The notes beneath the pieces were generated by a model. It made no database searches, was not told where the DNA came from, and saw only the letters and a program-made list of their open reading frames with translations. From NCBI GenBank assembly GCA_964576135.1, contig CAZNTZ010000001.1:1-64000 (forward strand): a stretch of 64,000 nucleotides of DNA, given 5' to 3'. Position numbers and translations under genes: made by a program. Below, piece by piece: positions 26,234 to 36,046 of this stretch (the stretch's first letter is position 1; each line of letters opens with the position of its first letter). This DNA is from CAZNTZ01 sp964576135 (GTDB taxonomy: Bacteria; Pseudomonadota; Alphaproteobacteria; Rs-D84).

Positions 26234-27118
26234 TTATATACTGTCTGCATTTACCCATTTGCCTGATTTTAACAAACCTGGCGACATACCTTCGCTTGAA
26301 CGTAATCCTTCGATTGCTTTCTTAGCCGACGATGCATCCAAATTCAAAATACGAACTTTGTACATTCCACCTTCGTTTTCAACTTTGACATCACCGTAAG
26401 AACCCAGTCTTTGTGCAAGGCTATCTGCATTTTCTTGTGAATAAAATGCTGCAACTTGAACTGTGTATGGTCCAGCCGCCGGAGCAACTTCTGTGGTTTC
26501 AACAACAGGTGCCGCTGTTACTTCTGTCGCTGCCGGAGCAACAGGCGTTGCTGTTGCGCCCAATGTAGCATTCTTTACCTGCAAGCTTTGATCTTGGACA
26601 ACCTGGACTTGAACTTTGGTGTTACCACTCATTCCTAATTTTTTTGCTGCTGCTGGTGAAACGTCCATTATTCTGGAATTTACAAACGGACCACGATTGT
26701 TTACGCGAACCAACAGAGTGTTGCCATTATCCAAATTTGTAATTTTTGCTATTGTTGGTAAAGGTAATGTTTTGCTGGTTGCAACCATTTGATTAACATC
26801 AAATGTTTCACCATTACTTGTCTGTGTGCCATTTAATTCCACAGGAATAATCCCTGCAACACCAGTCTGGTTATATGTCATATCTTCCATTGGAATATAT
26901 TGAACATCTTCGACTTTATAAGCCATCCCAACCAAATACTTTGGCGCAGCGGCCAACATATATGAAGTATCTTCGGTTACAGACTGTGACGGGGTGCCTG
27001 AATCAAGAGATTCTTCCTCTAACATACCATAATTGCTGGCGGCGCTTTTATTGCCATTAGAACCTGCACAAGCAGCCAACAACAAAGGCAAAACAGCCAA
27101 AGCTAAAACTTTTTTCAT
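26234..27118 (-). CDS. rlpA: RlpA-like septal lipoprotein with SPOR domain
   Basis: RlpA proteins bind denuded septal glycan, and some cleave it as lytic transglycosylases. The 294 residues show a lipobox LAAC (Cys17), a double-psi beta-barrel at about 85-175 (ETFDVNQMVATSKTLPLPT, VRVNNRGPFVNSRIMDVSPAAAKKLG) and a C-terminal SPOR domain (GPYTVQVAAFYSQENADSLAQRL). In active RlpA the motif reads AAHKTLPLP; here the His is Ser, and NDRGPF is NNRGPF, so catalytic activity is doubtful. A strong AAGGAGG site and an extended -10 promoter precede it. EnvC and MurJ in the same window also act at the septum or in peptidoglycan synthesis. Confidence 0.9.
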   Translation of the reverse strand: MKKVLALAVLPLLLAACAGSNGNKSAASNYGMLEEESLDSGTPSQSVTEDTSYMLAAAPKYLVGMAYKVEDVQYIPMEDMTYNQTGVAGIIPVELNGTQTSNGETFDVNQMVATSKTLPLPTIAKITNLDNGNTLLVRVNNRGPFVNSRIMDVSPAAAKKLGMSGNTKVQVQVVQDQSLQVKNATLGATATPVAPAATEVTAAPVVETTEVAPAAGPYTVQVAAFYSQENADSLAQRLGSYGDVKVENEGGMYKVRILNLDASSAKKAIEGLRSSEGMSPGLLKSGKWVNADSI

Positions 27119-27145
27119 TGAAATCCTCCTTACATTATGATTTGT

Positions 27146-27174
27146 ATTGTATCACAATAAAAAGCCTGTTTCAA
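27146..27174 (-). promoter_or_regulatory. rlpA promoter
   Basis: TTGAAA (27169-27174), 17 bp, TACAAT (27146-27151) preceded by TGA, minus strand. Confidence 0.7.
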
Positions 27175-27202
27175 CTTTTATTTAAATTTTATATTTTGAA
27201 AT

Positions 27203-28663
27203 TTATCTTTTTTTCCAAGCAAGACCAATGTACAAAATGCCAGCCAACCCCAGTGCACCGGCAAGTATGAATATATTCGTAATCATAGGTTGAATAAACC
27301 AAAGTCCAATTCCCATCAAAACTGACAGGACAAAAAATATTGCAACTGATTTTTTTGTTTTTGGTTGTAATTGGTACAATCCGTGCTTTTTACATTCGCG
27401 TTGCAGCCACATATTTCTTAAATAACCTGCAACAACTGTGCCGATTGGAACTGCAAGATATCCAAAGAATTTAAATAATGAAATCATAACGATTATACCT
27501 GTACCCAGCGCAAGCCCGCTTATTTTCACAGGTGCTTTGACATTTTGCGCAGCATACAAAGTTTTGGTAAATATTTGACTTGTGACCATTGCAGGCAAAG
27601 CAAGACATTGAATCATTATTGCTGCAACAATTCCTGTTGTCGCATCGTGTGTCCAATTTCCATATTCAAATAACAATCTTATTATTGGTTCGGCCAGGAC
27701 AAATAATCCAACCATACATGGTAATGTCAACATCAACGAACTACGAATTGCAGAATTCTGTTGAACATAAACACTTCGCATATTCTTTGCTGTCAATGCA
27801 TCTGAAATACTGGTCAGTAAAACAGTTCCAGCAGCCAACCCAATCATTCCAAATGGTAATTGAATCATTCTGTCTGAATAATAAAGCCATGATACAGCAC
27901 CACTTTGAAACGATGCAATCAACATTCCAACCAACACATTAACTTGGTAAAAACCGCTTGAAAGTAAACTTGCACCCATTCTGCGAAACATTGTTCTTAT
28001 TCTTGGGGTGAATTTTGGGCGAATAAATCTTAAACCAAATTTGTGTCTCTTTATTCTGGCCCATAAAATCCAAAACTGAAAAATACCAGAAATAAGTACT
28101 GCGATTGACATAATATGAAGCGCGTACATATTTGCATCTGATGCTATAAATAATCCGCCAATCATAAATATATTCATCAAAACTGGCATAGCTGCTACAA
28201 CGGCGAATTCAGAAAAAGCGTTTAATATGGCGGCCAGGAAACTTGCCCCACAGATAAATATGACATAGAAAAACATTATTCTGGCAAAATATGTTGCCAT
28301 ATCTAACTTCGCAGCATCAAACCCAGGTGCGGTCCCAAGCATAATAAATGGCATAAGAATTTCAGCTATAATTGTGATGCCAAGTAATATGGCCATTAGC
28401 CATGAAAAAGCGTTGCTTGCGAATTGGGTTGCAGTTGGTTTATCTGATTTATGTTCTGAAAACATCGGAACGAATATTGATGCAAGTGCCCCCTCGCCCA
28501 GCAAGTCTCTCAACATATTTGGTAACTTGAACGCGGCCAAGAAAATATCGGACAAGCGACCCACACCCAGAACGCGACCAATCATCATATCACGAACAAA
28601 CCCTAATACTCTTGATATTGCGGTCCAAATGCCAACTTTAAAGATGTGTTTTGACAATGACAT
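27203..28663 (-). CDS. murJ: Lipid II flippase MurJ
   Basis: MurJ flips lipid II across the inner membrane for peptidoglycan synthesis. The 486-residue MviN-type protein has about 13-14 hydrophobic segments and the family N terminus GIWTAISRVLGFVRDMMIGRVLG followed by FLAAFKLPNMLRDLLGEGALASIFVP, including the conserved Arg residues of the cavity. I place the start at 28663 (MSLSKHIFKVG), 7 nt after a TATAAT box; an upstream ATG at 28672 overlaps that box. Its promoter region overlaps that of divergent bamD. Confidence 0.94.
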   Translation of the reverse strand: MSLSKHIFKVGIWTAISRVLGFVRDMMIGRVLGVGRLSDIFLAAFKLPNMLRDLLGEGALASIFVPMFSEHKSDKPTATQFASNAFSWLMAILLGITIIAEILMPFIMLGTAPGFDAAKLDMATYFARIMFFYVIFICGASFLAAILNAFSEFAVVAAMPVLMNIFMIGGLFIASDANMYALHIMSIAVLISGIFQFWILWARIKRHKFGLRFIRPKFTPRIRTMFRRMGASLLSSGFYQVNVLVGMLIASFQSGAVSWLYYSDRMIQLPFGMIGLAAGTVLLTSISDALTAKNMRSVYVQQNSAIRSSLMLTLPCMVGLFVLAEPIIRLLFEYGNWTHDATTGIVAAIMIQCLALPAMVTSQIFTKTLYAAQNVKAPVKISGLALGTGIIVMISLFKFFGYLAVPIGTVVAGYLRNMWLQRECKKHGLYQLQPKTKKSVAIFFVLSVLMGIGLWFIQPMITNIFILAGALGLAGILYIGLAWKKR

Positions 28664-28678
28664 AATTTGCATTATACT
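28651..28678 (+). promoter_or_regulatory. bamD operon promoter
   Basis: Consensus TTGACA (28651-28656), 16 bp, TATACT (28673-28678). It should drive bamD-era-queA-tgt and perhaps the gene at 32461. The -35 lies within the murJ 5' coding end. Confidence 0.75.
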
Positions 28679-28700
28679 CTCTCATATAAACATATGGAAA
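28671..28700 (-). promoter_or_regulatory. murJ promoter (leaderless), overlapping the bamD promoter
   Basis: TTTCCA (28695-28700), 18 bp, TATAAT (28671-28676), minus strand. The start point is within 1 nt of the murJ ATG at 28663. Confidence 0.55.
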
Positions 28701-28707
28701 TCAAGAA

Positions 28708-29430
28708 ATGAAAAAAATAACCTTATTTTGCGCTTTGTTATCTGCTTTGGTACTTACTGGATGCGCTGGCGATAAAGTAAAACCAGATCAAACTTTGCCA
28801 GAAATTTATGATTCAGCGTATAATAAAATTGATGATAAAAATTATGCCGAAGCAGCAAATGAATTTCAAAATGCTGAAAAATCTTTCCCAGCCAGTGAAT
28901 GGGCACCAGACGCATTAACTATGGCTGCGTATGCTTCTTATATAGATAATGACTTTTCAGGGGCACTTGCAATCACAGACAGATTTATGCGTTTCCACCC
29001 AGGTCATAAAAACGCTCCTTATATTTTATATTTACGCGGAATGTGCTATTACAGACAAGTATCTGATGTTCGACGCGAACCAGGAATGTCTGTTTACGCA
29101 TTGCAAGCATTCCAGACTTTGGTTCAACGCTTTCCAGATTCTGAATATGCAAAAAATTCAGAAAATAAAATTATGATTTTGAAAAACTATATCGCTGGTA
29201 AGACACTTTATTCTGCACGTCGCGATATGCAAAAACAAAATTGGACATCAGCAATTGAAAGATTGCAATCAATTATTACCGATGCATCTGACACACAAAT
29301 GACGGCAGAGGCTTTGTATCGACTGACAGAGGCTTACACAGCAATCGGATTACCAGAACAATCCAAAGGCTATGCTTCAATGTTACGCAAAAATTTTCCA
29401 GAAAATGAATGGGCAAATAAATTAAAATGA
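28708..29430 (+). CDS. bamD: Outer-membrane assembly lipoprotein BamD
   Basis: BamD is the essential lipoprotein partner of BamA in outer-membrane protein insertion. The 240 residues have a lipobox LTGC (Cys19) and TPR-like repeats (AYNKIDDKNYAEAANEFQNAEKSFP, FMRFHPGHKNAPYILYLRGMCYY, TSAIERLQSII) in the BamD/YfiO arrangement. It is first in a tight cluster and overlaps era by 4 nt (ATGA), which couples their translation. The other BAM-type component seen here is the BamE-like protein at 11759; bamA is not in the window. Confidence 0.93.
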   Translation: MKKITLFCALLSALVLTGCAGDKVKPDQTLPEIYDSAYNKIDDKNYAEAANEFQNAEKSFPASEWAPDALTMAAYASYIDNDFSGALAITDRFMRFHPGHKNAPYILYLRGMCYYRQVSDVRREPGMSVYALQAFQTLVQRFPDSEYAKNSENKIMILKNYIAGKTLYSARRDMQKQNWTSAIERLQSIITDASDTQMTAEALYRLTEAYTAIGLPEQSKGYASMLRKNFPENEWANKLK

Positions 29431-30313
29431 ATAAAAAAACGCACAGCGGTTTCATCGCAATAATAGGCCCTACGAATGCTGGTAAATCCACATTGATGAA
29501 CGCGATTATGGGTCGTAAAGTTTCAATCGTTTCACACAAGGTTCAAACAACTCGTACACGTATTCGCGCCGTAAAAATGGTTGGTGACTCTCAGTTGATT
29601 TTTGTTGATACACCGGGAATTTTTTTGCCAAAGCGTCGTTTGGATCGCGCAATGGTGTCGGCCGCTATGGAATCTGTGGCTGATGCGTCTGCAGTTTTAA
29701 TTATGATTGACGCGACACACGGTGTTACAAAAACTGTCAGAGAATTACTACCAAAATTAAATGGAAATTTATTCGCGGTTATAAACAAAGTCGATACTAT
29801 TAAGAAAGATGAACTATTGCCGATGATTTCAGAATTATCCGCACTCGCACAATTCAAAGAAATATTTATGATTTCTGCGCTTAAAAATGATGGTGTCGAA
29901 AAAATGTTAAAAACACTGGCGCATGAAATGCCAGAATCACCTTATTTATTTGACCCTGTTGATGCACCAGATGTTCCTGATGAATTATGGTTGGCCGAAA
30001 TAACGCGTGAGAAAGTTTATAAATACCTGCACAAAGAATTGCCATATCATATTTACGTCGCGACCGAACGTGTTGATACTGATTCGGAAGGAATTCTGGA
30101 AATTTATCAAAAAATAGTTGTCGCATCCGAAGGCCATAAAAAAATAGTAGTTGGTCATGGCGGGGCGCAATTAAAACAAATTGGAACAGAGGCCAGACAA
30201 GCCATACAGTACGAATGGGGCGTCAAAGCACGTCTGCATTTATTCGTTCGTGTTGAACCAGATTGGGAAGATCGCGCAGAAAACTATGCCGACCAGGGTT
30301 TGGAATTTAAAAA

Positions 30314-30317
<4 letters not shown>
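29427..30317 (+). CDS. era: GTPase Era
   Basis: Era is an essential GTPase that binds the 3' end of 16S rRNA and checks 30S maturation. The 296 residues contain G1 GPTNAGKS, the switch I region with QTTRTRIR, G3 DTPG, G4 NKVD and G5 SALK, then the C-terminal KH domain with GHGGAQLKQIGTEARQ. It overlaps bamD by 4 nt upstream and queA by 4 nt downstream. RecO, often beside era in proteobacteria, is at 40646 instead. Confidence 0.97.
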
Positions 30318-32433
<2,116 letters not shown>

Positions 32434-32460
32434 TAAACTTTTTTCAAAAGGAGATTAAAA

Positions 32461-33366
32461 ATGGCAAAAAGTAAAACACCGATAGAAGTAATCGATCGCG
32501 GCGGAGCAAAAACCGTCGAACGCAAAAAATCATGGGTAGCACGTGTAAAATCTGTATTTTGGATTATCACCGTAATATGGTTGACATTTGTTGCAGCATT
32601 CCCATTGTATGTAAAAAACACTTATTCTGGACCAATTAAAAAATCAATTGTTGTATCAATGTTCTTTGATTTGCAAAGAAATATCCAAGAACAATATGCA
32701 CAATTGTTAAACGGAATTAAAAAATCTATCAATCTGGAAAAACCGGTCGCAATTGCAATTTCCAAAGTAAAAATGGCCGAGAAACCGGTTGCAACTGTTC
32801 AAAAAAGCGCGGATAAGGCACAAAAACTTTCCGGAATTGCGGCCAAGTTCGGTGTTAAAACTGGCGGCGCTGATAAAATTATAAACAAAGTTGATGATAC
32901 TGCGAACGTTGTAAATAAAAAGTTAGACAGCGTTGAAAAAGAATTGGTTACGATTTCACAAACCGAAGTCGACAAGATGATTGACGAAGCAATCAAAAAT
33001 CAATTGGATAAAAGCAGTGGTGGATTAGGAACAACTTTGTTGACCAATTATGGTGTCAAACATGTTTATCCATGGCGCCCTTCGTCTTGGCCAACAGCGG
33101 TTAAAATTTATAACGATTTGGAAAAATCAAACCTTGGCGTAATCCAAATTATAACCAGCACAGTTGATTCATATTTTGGTTATGTTGCATGGGGATTGGT
33201 AATTGCAGCATGGGCAATTGGTTTATATATATGGATGATTTTGTTCAAAAAAATGAAAGCAATTATCGCACCATTTATCGTTTGCCCACGTTGTGGAAAC
33301 GCTTTCGCAGACAAACGCACAGCGGTAAGTTTATTGAAAGTTTTCAAACCATGGACATGGTTGTAA
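32461..33366 (+). CDS. Membrane protein with half zinc-ribbon, unknown function
   Basis: I do not recognise a family. The 301 residues have a basic N terminus, one membrane segment at about 33-52 (VFWIITVIWLTFVAAFPLYV), a helical, Lys/Val/Ala-rich middle of about 150 residues, a second membrane segment at about 240-262 (YVAWGLVIAAWAIGLYIWMILF) and a short tail with a single CPRC pair. Both termini are probably cytoplasmic, with the helical part in the periplasm. AAAAGGAG lies 7 nt before the ATG. It is the last gene of the bamD-era-queA-tgt run, 27 nt after tgt, with a strong terminator behind it. The position could mean co-regulation only. Confidence 0.65.
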   Translation: MAKSKTPIEVIDRGGAKTVERKKSWVARVKSVFWIITVIWLTFVAAFPLYVKNTYSGPIKKSIVVSMFFDLQRNIQEQYAQLLNGIKKSINLEKPVAIAISKVKMAEKPVATVQKSADKAQKLSGIAAKFGVKTGGADKIINKVDDTANVVNKKLDSVEKELVTISQTEVDKMIDEAIKNQLDKSSGGLGTTLLTNYGVKHVYPWRPSSWPTAVKIYNDLEKSNLGVIQIITSTVDSYFGYVAWGLVIAAWAIGLYIWMILFKKMKAIIAPFIVCPRCGNAFADKRTAVSLLKVFKPWTWL

Positions 33367-33370
33367 AATA

Positions 33371-33397
33371 AAAAACGCCCGATTGGGCGTTTTTTTA
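33371..33397 (+). terminator. Bidirectional terminator of the bamD operon
   Basis: Stem AACGCCC with GGGCGTT, GATT loop, A run before and T7 run after; it also serves the converging primase-like gene. Confidence 0.9.
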
Positions 33398-33408
33398 TAT
33401 TTGGTTTT

Positions 33409-35997
33409 TTATCTGGCCACAGATCTTTTTATACAGTTATGAATTTGATTAATCAGATTACGATTTGCATCAATGGATAAAGTATCCAATATTTCTGATT
33501 CCTTGTAACCTGCATTAAACATCAGATTTACTATTCCTCCATTACCGTCTTCGTTAAATAACATATTGTTTCTGTTACCATCATGCCAACCTGCACGTAA
33601 TAATTCAGAAACCCTTAATCTGCGATCACGTAAAATATTATCCGAAACTTCGTTTGTTTTATAAACAACTGTCATTGCTTTTCTGGATTTCATTTTTGCA
33701 ATTTCTTCAATTTCCAGATTATATTTTTCACGCCAATCAATATGATAAATAACATTTGTCATATGCAGCAATTTTTGTTCAATTTTTTTATTTTCAATAT
33801 TTCTGAATGCACCTGGGGTTCTGGTTTTTGCCGCAGGATGAGATAATTTTAAATCTATGGTACCTTTGTATATATATCTTAGTTGTTGTGAATCAAAAGT
33901 TCTGGTGACCAGACCCAACTTTCTGCCGATATACTGAAACAGCCATCTGTACTCCCCAGGATTGTTTGGCGTATCACCAACAGTTATATTCATATGCACA
34001 GATTTATTTCCTGAAAATACAACACGATTTACCATGCCCAGATATACTAATTTTTTAGCCAAAACTGTTTGTTCCGCAAGTGACATTGTATCGCTTTCGA
34101 ATACAATATTTTTCATCTGGAAATTGTCATTGCATAATGAAATCATTCCATTTGGTCTGAATATTGTCGGTTTTTCAACCAATGAATTTATTGTTTGGAA
34201 AATACCGTCTTTATCAAGACGCCAATCATCGCGCGGTTTTCCATTTTTATCGTTATATTGAACAACCGAAACCGAATGTCCGAATTTAACATCTGTTAAT
34301 TTTGTTTCCGGGCATATTTGAAAATCCGCCATTGGAACATTATCAAGGTTTATAATTTCACTGCTTGCTTGGATCTGTTTAATCGGTTTAATTTCATACT
34401 GAACTGTCTGTGCAAATTTATTATTTTGTTCTTTTTTATCTGGAACTTCTTTTAATTTAACTGGTGGACGTGGATAATTAAACAAACCAATATCAAAACC
34501 GTATATCACCATATTTTCTTGTTTGATTTCTTGTTCCAATTTACGTATTTCGGCCATAGTTTCATTTGTCGGATTTGCTTTGTGCTGTTCCATAAGTACC
34601 GCTAATTTATCTTCGCGACCGCGTCTGTAATTTAAACATGCTTTTTCATCAGATCCAAATAAATCAACTGATATGAAAGAATCCAAAACACCTGGGTCGG
34701 CGTGAATTTTCCGCCCAGTTTTTCTATCAACAGATTTTGGACCGCGACCAAATTCAATTATTTTTATTGCCTTATAATTATCGCAATGTGATTTTTCACA
34801 AAACATTTGCACATTTGAAAAATCAAAATCTGTTCCACGCGTTTGTAATTTTAATTTGTCTAAACCAATTCTGATTGTTAAAAAATATTCCAGCGCCAAC
34901 AATTCTAAATCATTAAAATTCATACATTCCGCGGGTCTGCTGCAATGACTTTTCATAGATTCAGGGGTGCTGATAGTATATTTATTTTCGTTACCACGAC
35001 CGATATGTTCATGAACCCATGATTTTAATTTTTCTTGATTCTGTTGGTCATAAACTAGTTCACAAAATTCGTTCATATATTTTATTAAAACAAACATAAT
35101 ATGTGGCGCAATAAAAGACCCTGGAACCTTGGGCGCGATTTTATTTCCACAAATCCATTTGTTTTCAAAAAATTTATAACCTATCTGACGCAAAGCTTGT
35201 TCATAAGCGCGTTGAAATCCAAAAACACTTTTATAATCATCATTATATATTTTCACATTTGCAAATAACGTATCAAATATAAATTTATCACGAAATGCGT
35301 GTGCGTCACGATAATCAGCATTTCTGCCTTTTAAACCTTTGACTATGTTGTCCAATTTTGTTTTTACAGTTTCAAATTTACTTTTTAATTTATCACCACG
35401 AATCCATGCCCAAGTAATATCAATCAATTCATCTATATCTGTTTTTGGAAAGGCAAAATAATATCGCGCAAAAGCAATCGCGACTTCAGATTCAAAATTC
35501 TTTTTTGATTTGTCCGCATCAATTTTATTAGACACTGAAATATCATCACGGAAAGATTCAGATTTATGCAATAATTCTTTGGTTACCAAATAAAGCGCAT
35601 ATCGTGACAAATAAATATAATCGTTCGGAAATAATTGACCTGGGACAGGTTCTTTCTTTAATTGAAAATGACCTTCGGGAATTTTATATTGACGAATAAT
35701 TTTTGTCAGTGCTGATTTGGTATCAAGCTTGTCTGAATTTGGAACAAGTGTTTGAACAACTGTATCAAATCGCCATGCATCTTGATGCTCGATAGTCTTT
35801 TTGCATTTTTCTAATTTTTGAAAAATTGATTGAAATAAAGGTTTTAATAATTCTGGGTTGGCATATGCAAAAAATCTGTATGGTAAATCAAATTCTATAC
35901 TTTCAAATTCTGGCGCAGACGAAAGCTCTGGATTTCCGAAAACATCCAATCTTTGTTTTGTCAGTTTTTCAATTTTATCCGGCGTATTCTGCGACAT
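33409..35997 (-). CDS. Large orphan protein with primase-polymerase (AEP)-like C-terminal domain
   Basis: The 862-residue protein matches nothing I know over its first 600 residues, which are charged, mostly helical and contain several Cys/His clusters (MFCEKSHCDNYK, KSHCSRPAECMN). The C-terminal 250 residues read like an archaeo-eukaryotic-type primase as found in phage and plasmid proteins: IVFESDTMSLAEQ near 629 (acidic motif I), VVFSGNKSVHM near 660 (the SGxxSxH motif) and IDLKLSHPAAKTRTPGAFRN near 713-732 (Asp plus RxPGA motif). No helicase, integrase or phage gene is adjacent. I chose the ATG at 35997, 7 nt after a -10 box; a TTG at 36015 lies inside that box. Codon use resembles its neighbours. 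Confidence 0.6.
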   Translation of the reverse strand: MSQNTPDKIEKLTKQRLDVFGNPELSSAPEFESIEFDLPYRFFAYANPELLKPLFQSIFQKLEKCKKTIEHQDAWRFDTVVQTLVPNSDKLDTKSALTKIIRQYKIPEGHFQLKKEPVPGQLFPNDYIYLSRYALYLVTKELLHKSESFRDDISVSNKIDADKSKKNFESEVAIAFARYYFAFPKTDIDELIDITWAWIRGDKLKSKFETVKTKLDNIVKGLKGRNADYRDAHAFRDKFIFDTLFANVKIYNDDYKSVFGFQRAYEQALRQIGYKFFENKWICGNKIAPKVPGSFIAPHIMFVLIKYMNEFCELVYDQQNQEKLKSWVHEHIGRGNENKYTISTPESMKSHCSRPAECMNFNDLELLALEYFLTIRIGLDKLKLQTRGTDFDFSNVQMFCEKSHCDNYKAIKIIEFGRGPKSVDRKTGRKIHADPGVLDSFISVDLFGSDEKACLNYRRGREDKLAVLMEQHKANPTNETMAEIRKLEQEIKQENMVIYGFDIGLFNYPRPPVKLKEVPDKKEQNNKFAQTVQYEIKPIKQIQASSEIINLDNVPMADFQICPETKLTDVKFGHSVSVVQYNDKNGKPRDDWRLDKDGIFQTINSLVEKPTIFRPNGMISLCNDNFQMKNIVFESDTMSLAEQTVLAKKLVYLGMVNRVVFSGNKSVHMNITVGDTPNNPGEYRWLFQYIGRKLGLVTRTFDSQQLRYIYKGTIDLKLSHPAAKTRTPGAFRNIENKKIEQKLLHMTNVIYHIDWREKYNLEIEEIAKMKSRKAMTVVYKTNEVSDNILRDRRLRVSELLRAGWHDGNRNNMLFNEDGNGGIVNLMFNAGYKESEILDTLSIDANRNLINQIHNCIKRSVAR

Positions 35998-36004
35998 GAC
36001 GGAT

Positions 36005-36032
36005 ATTGTATACAAAATTGTTTAGTTGTCAA
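36005..36032 (-). promoter_or_regulatory. Promoter of the primase-like gene (leaderless)
   Basis: Consensus TTGACA (36027-36032), 16 bp, TACAAT (36005-36010), then 7 nt to the ATG at 35997. A near-consensus promoter suggests the gene is expressed. Confidence 0.75.
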
Positions 36033-36046
36033 CTATACTTTTAAGC

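Noticed and set aside
35998..36015. TTG start adding six residues to the primase-like protein
   Set aside because: It falls within the -10 region of a near-consensus promoter; the ATG at 35997 fits the leaderless pattern.
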